DNA from: Hyphomicrobium sp.
GTDB lineage: Bacteria > Pseudomonadota > Alphaproteobacteria > Rhizobiales > Hyphomicrobiaceae
Direction: 5' to 3'
Assembly: GCF_019744875.1 (NCBI RefSeq)
Contig: NZ_JAIETU010000002.1
Span: forward strand, 1,302,001 to 1,366,000
DNA length: 64,000 nt
Positions 52,029 through 59,071 of the stretch are shown here, piece after piece. The stretch's first letter is position 1. Each line of letters starts with the position of its first letter. The notes beneath the pieces were generated by a model. The model had not been told where the DNA came from and ran no database searches. It saw nothing but the letters and a program-made list of their open reading frames with translations. Position numbers and translations under genes: made by a program.

Positions 52029-53047
52029 AGCGCCCTCATACGATGCTTGAGCTTCTGAAGATGTTCGGTCAGTACCTCACGCTGAACAGGGGCTGCACCG
52101 ACGCCACGCTCAACACCTACGAATCTGGATGGGCACAGCTATTCCGTTACGCAAAGGAGCAGAGAAACCTGCGCCCAACCCAGCTAACCGTGGAAGACTT
52201 GACCCCTGAGTTCACCAACGACTTCCTGCTGTCGCTCGATGCCCGTGGCAACAAGGTCTCCACGCGGAACAACCGGCTAGCCGCCGTCCAGGCGTTCTTT
52301 CAGTTTATCGCGGAGTTGGATCCTCTTCGATATGCGGCGCAAGCGGAATATATCCAAACAGTCCGTCTGAAACGAGGAGGTGGTCCGCCGCCCATATACT
52401 ACCTGACGCGGGAAGAGGCCCGTGCTGTTATCGAGGCGCCGAATGTTGAAACGTGGGCTGGCCTGAGAAATCGGGCGCTGCTGACACTGATGTTCCAAAC
52501 GGGAATCCGCAGCAGTGAGGCACGTGCCTTGCTGTTGGAAGATTTCTACGTTCATCCATCGCCAGGGATTCGCATCCGCAACGGCAAGGGACGTAAAAGC
52601 CGTGACCTACCGCTTCATGCCAACACGGTGGCCGAGCTCAATGCGTGGCTGCGGGTGCGAGGTACCGAAGATGGGCCGCTGTTCCCAACCAACCGGATCA
52701 CTCACATGAAATCTGGAGCGCTGGAGCTCATTGTCAAAACGTCGGTCGAGAAGGCAGTGAAGACGTGCTCAACTCTATCAAACCGGAACATACACCCCCA
52801 CATCCTGCGGCACACAGCAGCGATGTTCATGCTGGATAGCGGCGTGGACCTCGCGGTCATCGCTCTGCACCTCGGCCATGCCGACGTGAAGACGACTTAT
52901 CGATACCTTCACCACAACCGTCGGATCAAGGAGAAGGCGATGAACCAGACATCGTTTCCTGTTCCGAAGCCCAGGGCCGCTGCAAATGACAATGAAGACT
53001 TGGTCGAAGCTTATGGACCGCGCAAGAAATATCTAAGTAGGTCTTAG
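52025..53047 (+). CDS. Tyrosine recombinase 3 of the trio (RitC-like)
   Basis: A 340-residue recombinase: MLELLKMFGQYLTLNRGCTD, Arg in FQTGIRSSEARALLLEDF, PHILRHTAAMFMLDSG, LHLGHADVKTTYRYLHHN. It overlaps recombinase 2 by 4 bp. The three proteins are clearly diverged from each other, so they probably act together rather than being recent duplicates. Confidence 0.88.
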   Translation: MKRPHTMLELLKMFGQYLTLNRGCTDATLNTYESGWAQLFRYAKEQRNLRPTQLTVEDLTPEFTNDFLLSLDARGNKVSTRNNRLAAVQAFFQFIAELDPLRYAAQAEYIQTVRLKRGGGPPPIYYLTREEARAVIEAPNVETWAGLRNRALLTLMFQTGIRSSEARALLLEDFYVHPSPGIRIRNGKGRKSRDLPLHANTVAELNAWLRVRGTEDGPLFPTNRITHMKSGALELIVKTSVEKAVKTCSTLSNRNIHPHILRHTAAMFMLDSGVDLAVIALHLGHADVKTTYRYLHHNRRIKEKAMNQTSFPVPKPRAAANDNEDLVEAYGPRKKYLSRS

Positions 53048-53076
53048 CTCGCAGTTTTGCAGCAGCCGACCGCCAT

Positions 53077-53976
53077 TCACCATTCCCGGCGGCGAGATGC
53101 CTGCGTGAACCTGTCAAACGTGTCTTCTACCGGCTCGTCCTCGGCTATGGTGGGCCCTGCACGGTCATCTAGAAGAAGGAGTGATAACGAGAAATCGTAT
53201 TGTTCAGCCAAGATGGTCATTTCGCGCACGGGTTCGGGCAACCAGACGCCTGCCATGTGGTCGATCGAACCTTTCCCATCAACAAGCCGCATTGGATTCA
53301 AGGGCAGAGATGACGCGGGAATCTCAATAGGGGGTTGATCTACAGTCTTGAAATAGGCTCCCGTTTGAAGTGCAGCCTTACTGGATCGTGCCCAAAGGAT
53401 GAAACCGTCTCGGGACACCACTAGGATCGCTCTTTTTTCCGTATAACTGAGCCAACGGAGAACAGCCGCGACCAGGGATACTTGATAGCGTTCCCGGCAG
53501 GCTTGGAACATATCGAAATCGACTTTGGCCTTGGCCGAAATTTGGCGGCGGAAATCATCAAGAGGCATGAGGAGGCTGGCTGCAAACACGTTGGCTTGAT
53601 GTTCGATCTGGCCAATTTCGCTATCCCATCTAACGATCTGTTGTGGACCACATCGAAAGCCTTCGGGGTAATCTAGTCTGTGAAGAAGGTAGTGGCCGAA
53701 TTCATGGGCCAGTGTGAAGTTGATGCGGCCTTTGGAGGAAATCGCGTTGTTGTAAATTACAGCCCAGCCTTTGGATTTAATAGGATACAGGGCTCCATCG
53801 AAGGTGGGCAGATCCCCACCTTCCACGGCCACGATGCGGTCCTGCGGATATCGTTGTTTTGAAAATTCCTGCGCGACCATTGCGACATCGATTGGAAAGC
53901 GATCGGCACCGAAAGCCGTGTTGAGCAGGTGGGTAATGTCAGCAGCCCAACGTTCCGGTGTGATCGGTGTATTCAT
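53077..53976 (-). CDS. ImmA/IrrE-type zinc peptidase (CapP-like)
   Basis: A 299-residue protein. The peptidase motif HEFGHYLL is near residues 90-97 with downstream ANVFAASLLMP, typical of ImmA/IrrE. These peptidases cleave XRE repressors after DNA damage; next to CBASS the pair is called CapP/CapH. The C-terminal part (about 160-299) is unassigned. It overlaps the XRE gene by 4 bp and is transcribed with it, away from the CBASS operon. It converges on the third recombinase gene. Confidence 0.85.
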   Translation of the reverse strand: MNTPITPERWAADITHLLNTAFGADRFPIDVAMVAQEFSKQRYPQDRIVAVEGGDLPTFDGALYPIKSKGWAVIYNNAISSKGRINFTLAHEFGHYLLHRLDYPEGFRCGPQQIVRWDSEIGQIEHQANVFAASLLMPLDDFRRQISAKAKVDFDMFQACRERYQVSLVAAVLRWLSYTEKRAILVVSRDGFILWARSSKAALQTGAYFKTVDQPPIEIPASSLPLNPMRLVDGKGSIDHMAGVWLPEPVREMTILAEQYDFSLSLLLLDDRAGPTIAEDEPVEDTFDRFTQASRRREW

Positions 53977-54290
53977 TCATCGTCGCCAATCAAATCGAGC
54001 ATTTTTTGTATCTTTTCCTTTGTCGCTGGTTTCATGGTGCGGTATTTGCGGAAAAAGGCAGTATCCGTCGCATCTTCCACGAGAACTTCATCCGTAATGA
54101 GGTAATCAGGGGTCACGCCGAGAGCGATTGCAATTTTGGCGATCTTATCTGCGGAGGGTCGAGGGGGGTCTTTGTTCTCTAATTCCCAGATATAGCTTTT
54201 GCTCGACTCGGAAAGCTCAGCCAGCTTGTCGAGCGTGAACCCTTTTTTCTTCCGCAGTTCTCGGATCTTCTCCCCTATTGGCGTTGTCAC
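53973..54290 (-). CDS. XRE-family repressor (CapH-like)
   Basis: A 105-residue repressor: IGEKIRELRKKKGFTLDKLAELSESSKSYIWELENKD (quoted in part: FTLDKLAELSESSKSYIWE) forms the HTH; the C-terminal YLITDEVLVEDATDTAFFRKYR is likely the peptidase-cleaved linker/dimer part. The GTG start has AGGAG upstream. It is divergent from the CBASS genes with a 120-bp shared control region. Confidence 0.82.
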   Translation of the reverse strand: MTTPIGEKIRELRKKKGFTLDKLAELSESSKSYIWELENKDPPRPSADKIAKIAIALGVTPDYLITDEVLVEDATDTAFFRKYRTMKPATKEKIQKMLDLIGDDE

Positions 54291-54300
54291 ATTCGGTCTC

Positions 54301-54319
54301 CTCTGTCGAGAGTTCAGAG
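54301..54319. promoter_or_regulatory. Candidate operator between the XRE gene and CBASS
   Basis: A dyad CTCTG-N9-CAGAG lies just before the XRE start. A minus-strand TTGTCA (54339-54344) with a TACTCT 17 bases on would place it at the XRE promoter. A consensus TTGACA (54338-54343) on the plus strand could belong to the CBASS promoter, but no good -10 follows at normal spacing. Confidence 0.35.
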
Positions 54320-54412
54320 TAGCAGCACATGGGGTACTTGACAACGCGCATTCCTTCGGCCACTTTGTTCGGAGTAGGCGCATAAACAATGCCGAAGTTC
54401 AGGAGATGGTTA

Positions 54413-54646
54413 ATGAGCAAAGGACCTAAAACCCATCACGTCGTGCCCCACAGTGGGGGAGGATGGGATGTACGGCGCGGTGGCGCAGATCGCGCCTCTG
54501 GGCATTTCGAAACGAAGCGAGAGGCTACCGATTTTGGCCGAGAGGTGAGCCGCAATCAGCAGACCGAGCTCCGTATCCACAACAGGGATGGTAAGATCGC
54601 GCAGAGCGACAGCCATGGTCCTGATAAGTGCCCTCCTAAGGGCTGA
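54413..54646 (+). CDS. DUF2188 protein
   Basis: A 77-residue protein with the DUF2188 pattern HVVPHSGGGWDVRRGGADRASGHF, KREATDFGREVSRNQQTELRIHNRDGKI (read in parts). These small basic-acidic proteins are frequent beside defence and stress genes; activity unknown. The ATG follows AGGAGATGGTTA. It is 5 bp from the phospholipase gene and thus first in the CBASS operon. Confidence 0.8.
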   Translation: MSKGPKTHHVVPHSGGGWDVRRGGADRASGHFETKREATDFGREVSRNQQTELRIHNRDGKIAQSDSHGPDKCPPKG

Positions 54647-54651
54647 TTTCC

Positions 54652-55659
54652 ATGTCGGCTGACGTCGCTCAACCACCCCCTATCCGCCGCATTCTGTGCC
54701 TTGATGGCGGTGGCATCATGGGCACACAGCCGGCCTCTTTCCTTGCCGCGCTTGAGGAAGACCTCGACCGCCCCATCGGAGAGTACTTTGACCTGATTGC
54801 TGGGACCTCCACCGGAGGCATTCTGGCAATCGGGCTCGGCCTTGGCCTCAGCGCCAAACAGTTGCTTCAGCTTTATGTTGAGCGTGGCCCTCACATCTTC
54901 GGGGAGGATGAGCAAGGGGTGCGCGGTTTCATCTCCGCACTTCGGCGCAACGCCAGGCACTGGTTTGCGCCAAAGCACGACGCTGCATACCTTCGGCAGG
55001 AACTGCAGGCCATCCTTGGTCAAAAGCGCATTGGAGATTCTCGCACGCGGCTGTTGATACCATCTTGGGATCCAGCCCACCGGAGCGTTTACATCTTCAA
55101 GACTGCCCACCATCCGCGCCTGAAGACCGATCATTCCCGCTTGGCGATCGACGCGGCGATGGCGACTGCGGCTGCACCGACGTACTTCAAGCGCCACACC
55201 ACCGCCGAGCATGTCGGCCTTTTCGATGGTGGCGTTTGGGCGAACAATCCAATCGCCCTCGCCGTGGTTGAAGCCATTTCATTGCTGCAGTGGCCCGCCA
55301 GCAGTCTTCGGATCCTCAGTCTGGGGTGCGTCAACGAAGTGTATGCCCTCGGCGCAGCACCAGGAAAGCTGACGATGGTTCGTGATCTGGCGCGCCTTTT
55401 CATGGACGGCCAATCTCGGGGCGCGTTGGGGATGGCCAAATTGCTCACGGGCCACGAGTACGAACGCGAGGCGATATTTCGCTGTTGCCCCGATGTCCCC
55501 AAGGACCTCTTCAAGATGGATGATACCGGAAAAATTTCGGAGCTTCGCGGAATGGGTGCGGCTGCCGCTCGCAAAGAGAGACCGCGGTTGGAGCCAATCT
55601 TTTTCCAGACGCCCGCCGAACCATTCGAACCAATTTATAAAACAAAGGAGATTGCTTGA
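54652..55659 (+). CDS. capV: Patatin-like phospholipase, CBASS effector (CapV)
   Basis: A 335-residue patatin fold: oxyanion DGGGIMG, nucleophile motif GTSTGG with Ser near residue 60, and the catalytic Asp in FDGGVWANNP. CapV effectors are activated by a cyclic nucleotide and degrade the inner membrane, killing the phage-infected cell. Its stop overlaps the CD-NTase start (TGATG), so enzyme and effector are coupled. Confidence 0.9.
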   Translation: MSADVAQPPPIRRILCLDGGGIMGTQPASFLAALEEDLDRPIGEYFDLIAGTSTGGILAIGLGLGLSAKQLLQLYVERGPHIFGEDEQGVRGFISALRRNARHWFAPKHDAAYLRQELQAILGQKRIGDSRTRLLIPSWDPAHRSVYIFKTAHHPRLKTDHSRLAIDAAMATAAAPTYFKRHTTAEHVGLFDGGVWANNPIALAVVEAISLLQWPASSLRILSLGCVNEVYALGAAPGKLTMVRDLARLFMDGQSRGALGMAKLLTGHEYEREAIFRCCPDVPKDLFKMDDTGKISELRGMGAAAARKERPRLEPIFFQTPAEPFEPIYKTKEIA

Positions 55660-56852
55660 TGAATTTGCTTGCCCCCGTCCCCAACGATGCACCGACCATT
55701 TTGCGGAAGTCCGCCGTCTATTCCATCCTCGATGAAATCTGCCGCGACCTGGAGCTCAGCGAAACCCAGTTGGCCGATGCCAAGACCAGTTACGAAGCCG
55801 TGGCAGATTGGCTGTCGGGAAGCACCAACCCAGTCTTGCGTGATCTCCGGCTCTATGCTCACGGATCCACGGGCTTGGGTACCAGCGTGAAGCCGCTGGG
55901 GCGTGAAGACTTCGACGTTGACGTTATCTGCTTGGTGAATGGATTCTCCGCCGCGGGATCGCCTGCCGAGCTCAAACGCCTGATTGGTGAACGCCTCCGT
56001 GAGAATGCTCGCTATGCCTCCATGTTGGAGGAGAAAAAGCGGTGTTGGCGATTGAACTACGCTCGGGAATTCCACTTGGACGTCTCGCCCACGATCATCA
56101 ACGTCAAGTGCGCGAACGGCGGTGAATTGGTGCCTGATAAGAAGCTGCGGGAATGGAAGCCCACGAACCCCAGTGGTTATAAGGCCCTATTCGAGACCCG
56201 CGCGAGGCTTCAGCCGCGGCTCCACGAGCAGAAGAAGGCCTATGCCAATGACCGTGCCGAGGTGGTGCCGTTTCCGACCCAAATGACCGGCAAGGGTATC
56301 CTGCGCCGTACGGTCCAGCTGCTCAAGCGGCACCGGGACACGCACTTCCAACACGTTACCGAGGAGGTGGCGCCCATCTCCATTGTCATCACGACCCTTG
56401 CAGCGCGGGCCTATGAATACTGCATCGGCATGTTCACCTTCGACACGGAGCTGGATGTTCTGGTCGCCGTCGTACGGATGATGCCTCATTTTATTGAAAA
56501 GCGTGGGGTGGGTGGGCGCATTGAGTTTTGGGTGCCAAATGAGACCACGGTGGGCGAGAACTTTGCCGACCGTTGGAATACCGAACCGGCGCGAGTGAAG
56601 GCATTCTATGAATGGCATGGCAAGGCCCTTGCCGATTTCGAGAAGGCCGCTGCCATGGAAGGTATCGACCGCATTAGCCTCGTTTTGGAAGCAAGTCTTG
56701 GAAGTGTTGTTCGGCGGGTCATGGATCGACGAACGGATGCGATTACCTCCGCGCGGGGCGCGGGTAAATTGTTTGTCGGGACCACGGGCGGCTTGAGCCT
56801 CTCGGGCACGTCGAGTTCAGCCGTGCCGCGCAATACACATTTCGGAGACTAA
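55659..56852 (+). CDS. CD-NTase (CBASS cyclic oligonucleotide synthase)
   Basis: A 397-residue nucleotidyltransferase. The active site is HGSTGLGT, then EDFDVDVICLV with two metal-binding Asp, and a third Asp in FHLDVSP. It makes a cyclic di- or trinucleotide that activates the patatin; the product cannot be read from sequence. The protein ends in NTHFGD, a Gly next to the terminus, relevant because E2-like proteins in such operons modify CD-NTase C termini. AAAGGAG precedes the ATG; a TTG just upstream is less likely. Confidence 0.9.
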   Translation: MNLLAPVPNDAPTILRKSAVYSILDEICRDLELSETQLADAKTSYEAVADWLSGSTNPVLRDLRLYAHGSTGLGTSVKPLGREDFDVDVICLVNGFSAAGSPAELKRLIGERLRENARYASMLEEKKRCWRLNYAREFHLDVSPTIINVKCANGGELVPDKKLREWKPTNPSGYKALFETRARLQPRLHEQKKAYANDRAEVVPFPTQMTGKGILRRTVQLLKRHRDTHFQHVTEEVAPISIVITTLAARAYEYCIGMFTFDTELDVLVAVVRMMPHFIEKRGVGGRIEFWVPNETTVGENFADRWNTEPARVKAFYEWHGKALADFEKAAAMEGIDRISLVLEASLGSVVRRVMDRRTDAITSARGAGKLFVGTTGGLSLSGTSSSAVPRNTHFGD

Positions 56853-56854
56853 TC

Positions 56855-57337
56855 ATGCCAAAGTGGGGGGAACGGCCAGATTTGACCCCTGCACAGCAAT
56901 ACCTGTTTTTGAAGAACGGCCAGGTTGGGAATGGCACGGGCTTTCTGGATGCAACCGGGCTCGTTTGGGAATACAAGGAACGTCCTACGCCACTCAGCCG
57001 AGAGTACACGGTACGGATCGAGTATAAGCGCGGGGGGATCCCCCAGGTTTTCATCAAGGATCCCGATATCACCGTGTTGGCCGGCGATCGGGCGGAGGAC
57101 ATCCCCCATATTTATAAGGACCCGCTCTGCCTCTGTCTTTATCTGCCGGGATCAGGAGAGTGGGACGGGAAGATGAGGATCGACCAGACGTTGGTGCGAT
57201 GGACGTCGGTCTGGTTGTTCTTTTTTGAAGAATGGCTCGCTTCGAATGATTGGAAGGGTGGAGGTGTTCACCCAGACAGGGATCGTCGCTCCCATAAAAA
57301 CCGCCGTGAGAGACGGACTGCACAACGCGTGGGATAG
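56855..57337 (+). CDS. E2-like protein of a short type II CBASS
   Basis: A 160-residue protein matching the stand-alone prokaryotic E2 found in short type II CBASS: RIEYKRGGIPQVFIKDPDI, HIYKDPLCLCLYLPGSGEW (candidate catalytic Cys in the LCLCL strand) and WTSVWLFFFEEWLASNDWKGGGVHP. No E1- or JAB-domain gene follows, so the operon is of the short kind. The basic tail after GGGVHP (about 20 residues) looks atypical and may be extra. Confidence 0.82.
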   Translation: MPKWGERPDLTPAQQYLFLKNGQVGNGTGFLDATGLVWEYKERPTPLSREYTVRIEYKRGGIPQVFIKDPDITVLAGDRAEDIPHIYKDPLCLCLYLPGSGEWDGKMRIDQTLVRWTSVWLFFFEEWLASNDWKGGGVHPDRDRRSHKNRRERRTAQRVG

Positions 57338-57454
57338 TTTGAGATTCGGATTGCCGCTCTTCACGAGAGCCTGCCAATCTCTATCGAGACTTATAGTCCT
57401 CTCACAGAATATTATTCCTATGGTGCTAGATGGTGAGAGCAGGAAGTGCGCCAG

Positions 57455-58153
57455 TCATGGCTCGAATATCGGAATAATGCATTTATCGGCATAACGTTCG
57501 ACCAATTTTGGAGAAGCCCCGTGAGGACCGGCTGAGACGATTGGGTGATGGCCTACGACGATCTTCCAGACGGCCGAACTGCTGCGCAGGCACGACTCAA
57601 GCCAAGAGAACTGCTCATCAGGGTCCGTTCCGCTTATCCATCTGCTCCAAACGCTAGGCTGTTGCGAAACAAGCGGCGTCGTATCGAGATAGAAAAATTC
57701 CGCTTCGGTAATAGGCGCAATTGGCTCGATGCGCCGGTAGTAAGCCGATGGCATCATCCAACGCCGACTTTTTTCCGAGTACTCGATCTGCGCGGCGACG
57801 CTTCCTTTGTGGTCGTGATTTCCAAGTATTGCATACCATGGACACCCAAGCGCCACGGGATCGTAGACCCTCTCATAGCTGTTCAGCCACGCTTCATCGA
57901 TGGGATCGCTGACGCCCCGAGGGTAAAAATTGTCACCAACCGAAGCTACGAACCTGGGAGGCGCATACGAGGTGGCATTCTTCATTGCCGCTGCCACAAG
58001 GCGCTGCCCTACTGAGCCGGAATCCCCCCAGTCCCCGATGATCAAAAAGTTCAAATCCGAAGATTTTGGTCGCCCGATTGACTGCCGTCCGACTGCCACT
58101 GAAGCAGAGGCAGCCAAGGCGCCCCCAACAAAGTGCCGGCGTGTGATGGCCAC
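57455..58153 (-). pseudogene. 5' half of the split metallophosphatase gene
   Basis: Encodes a Tat signal (TRRHFVGGALAASASVAVG) and the first part of a PF00149 phosphatase: IIGDWGDSGS, SVGDNFYPRGVSDP, LGNHDHKGS and VVGHHPIVS are the metal-site motifs. Homology ends at SPKLVER; the last 13 codons (YADKCIIPIFEP) come from the element end. The original gene would have coded for about 311 residues, a purple-acid-phosphatase-like enzyme in the periplasm. The GTG after GAGGATACTCCT is taken as the start. Confidence 0.85.
57465..57496 (-). repeat. Right terminal inverted repeat
   Basis: Read from the outside in on the minus strand: CGTTATGCCGATA, then AATGCATTATTCCGATATT. It pairs with the left end block by block with a few mismatches. 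A 7-bp pair (CTCTCAC at 57399 and GTGAGAG at 57433) lies just inside. Confidence 0.75.
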
Positions 58154-58232
58154 AGGAGTATCCTCGCACAGTTGAATAGCTGTTAAATTCGGCCAGCGCG
58201 AGACTACGGATCGCAACTGCGGACGGGCTTCA

Positions 58233-58484
58233 CTAACACTTGAAGCGACTTCCGAACCGAAAGCCAGCCGCTCCTTTGCCCTCGCACTGATCGTTGCCAA
58301 GATGTCGATGAGGCACGGTAACGTCGAAAGTGGCGCGCCTCACGCAGGGACCTTTCGCGCAGTGACCAAAGCCGACGGTGAGTGGGGTACCGGTGCGCCA
58401 CGGAATTTCCTGGCTGTAAGCAGATGGCGTTGAAAATGAGATAGCTGCGCCTAAGACAGCAACGGCGGGAAGACAATTCATCAT
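58233..58484 (-). CDS. Small secreted protein
   Basis: An 83-residue protein with a signal peptide (LPAVAVLGAAISFSTPSAYS) and a mature part with four cysteines (FGHCAKGPCVR, NDQCEG, terminal C). No family recognised. It lies between the metal-efflux genes and the phosphatase on the same strand. The start is tentative, since no clear ribosome site is seen. Confidence 0.45.
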   Translation of the reverse strand: MMNCLPAVAVLGAAISFSTPSAYSQEIPWRTGTPLTVGFGHCAKGPCVRRATFDVTVPHRHLGNDQCEGKGAAGFRFGSRFKC

Positions 58485-58493
58485 GACGACGTT

Positions 58494-58691
58494 TCACTCT
58501 TTGAAGGGGATACCAGCAGCGCTATGGGCCGTTTCGGGCCGAGGCGGCTTGGTAGGCGTGGTCAGGCGACTAACAATTTCCGAATGAGTATCCGGCTGTT
58601 TCAATGCCCAGACGGCGATAGCCCACGCGACAGCTGAGATAAGCATCGGCCAAACAAATTGGAGCAGCGTGCCGACGGTAGCGGTGCTCAT
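58494..58691 (-). CDS. Small membrane protein after DUF3240
   Basis: A 65-residue protein with one hydrophobic helix (LLQFVWPMLISAVAWAIAVWAL) and a Pro/Thr-rich tail. It overlaps the DUF3240 stop by 4 bp (ATGA), so it is the last gene of the efflux operon. No family recognised. Confidence 0.6.
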   Translation of the reverse strand: MSTATVGTLLQFVWPMLISAVAWAIAVWALKQPDTHSEIVSRLTTPTKPPRPETAHSAAGIPFKE

Positions 58692-59071
58692 GATGCCGTC
58701 TTCTCTGCCAGGGTCTCGCCTTGCGAGAGAATCAGGTCTAACTCCCGTTCGCCTTTCGTACGTTTCAGCTGACCGAATTCCGTAACGGGCTCGACCCAAT
58801 ACGTCAGGTGCGGCAGTGGAACCTTCTCAGCAATATCTTCCAACAATGCCGCGATCTTCTCGCGGGGAAGTACCGCCACGAGAATGGTACGCTTCACACG
58901 TCCGCGAACTCGCTCGCTTGGTGACGCGCTGCCAAAGCTGGAGCCATGCCCTTCGCCAAGCCATGTCGTGAAGCCGGCGATCGGGGGATCCACGTTCAAC
59001 ATCAAGTCGACGATGGGATCGTTGCCGGATGAGGGATAGACGAGGGTGAGCTTGCAAAGGGATTGATCCAT
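58688..59071 (-). CDS. DUF3240 protein of the efflux operon
   Basis: A 127-residue protein with the DUF3240 pattern: IVDLMLNVDPPIAGFTTWLGEGHGSSFG and VRGRVKRTILVAVLPREKIAALLEDI. DUF3240 proteins regularly accompany heavy-metal RND pumps of the Czc/Cus type, with a PII-like fold suspected to sense metals. It overlaps the pump gene by 70 bp. Confidence 0.8.
   Translation of the reverse strand: MDQSLCKLTLVYPSSGNDPIVDLMLNVDPPIAGFTTWLGEGHGSSFGSASPSERVRGRVKRTILVAVLPREKIAALLEDIAEKVPLPHLTYWVEPVTEFGQLKRTKGERELDLILSQGETLAEKTAS

Larger units (their letters stand above)
48909..57496. mobile_element. RIT-type element carrying a short type II CBASS
   Basis: Boundaries come from the split phosphatase gene and from imperfect terminal inverted repeats (left 48911-48951, right 57465-57496). 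The element holds a small coiled-coil protein gene, three overlapping tyrosine recombinase genes, an XRE/ImmA pair, a DUF2188 gene and a phospholipase, CD-NTase and E2-like operon. Only a CG dinucleotide is shared at the junctions, not a long target duplication, which fits tyrosine-recombinase integration. RIT elements are defined by three consecutive recombinase genes; cargo of this size is not the textbook form. Confidence 0.8.
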
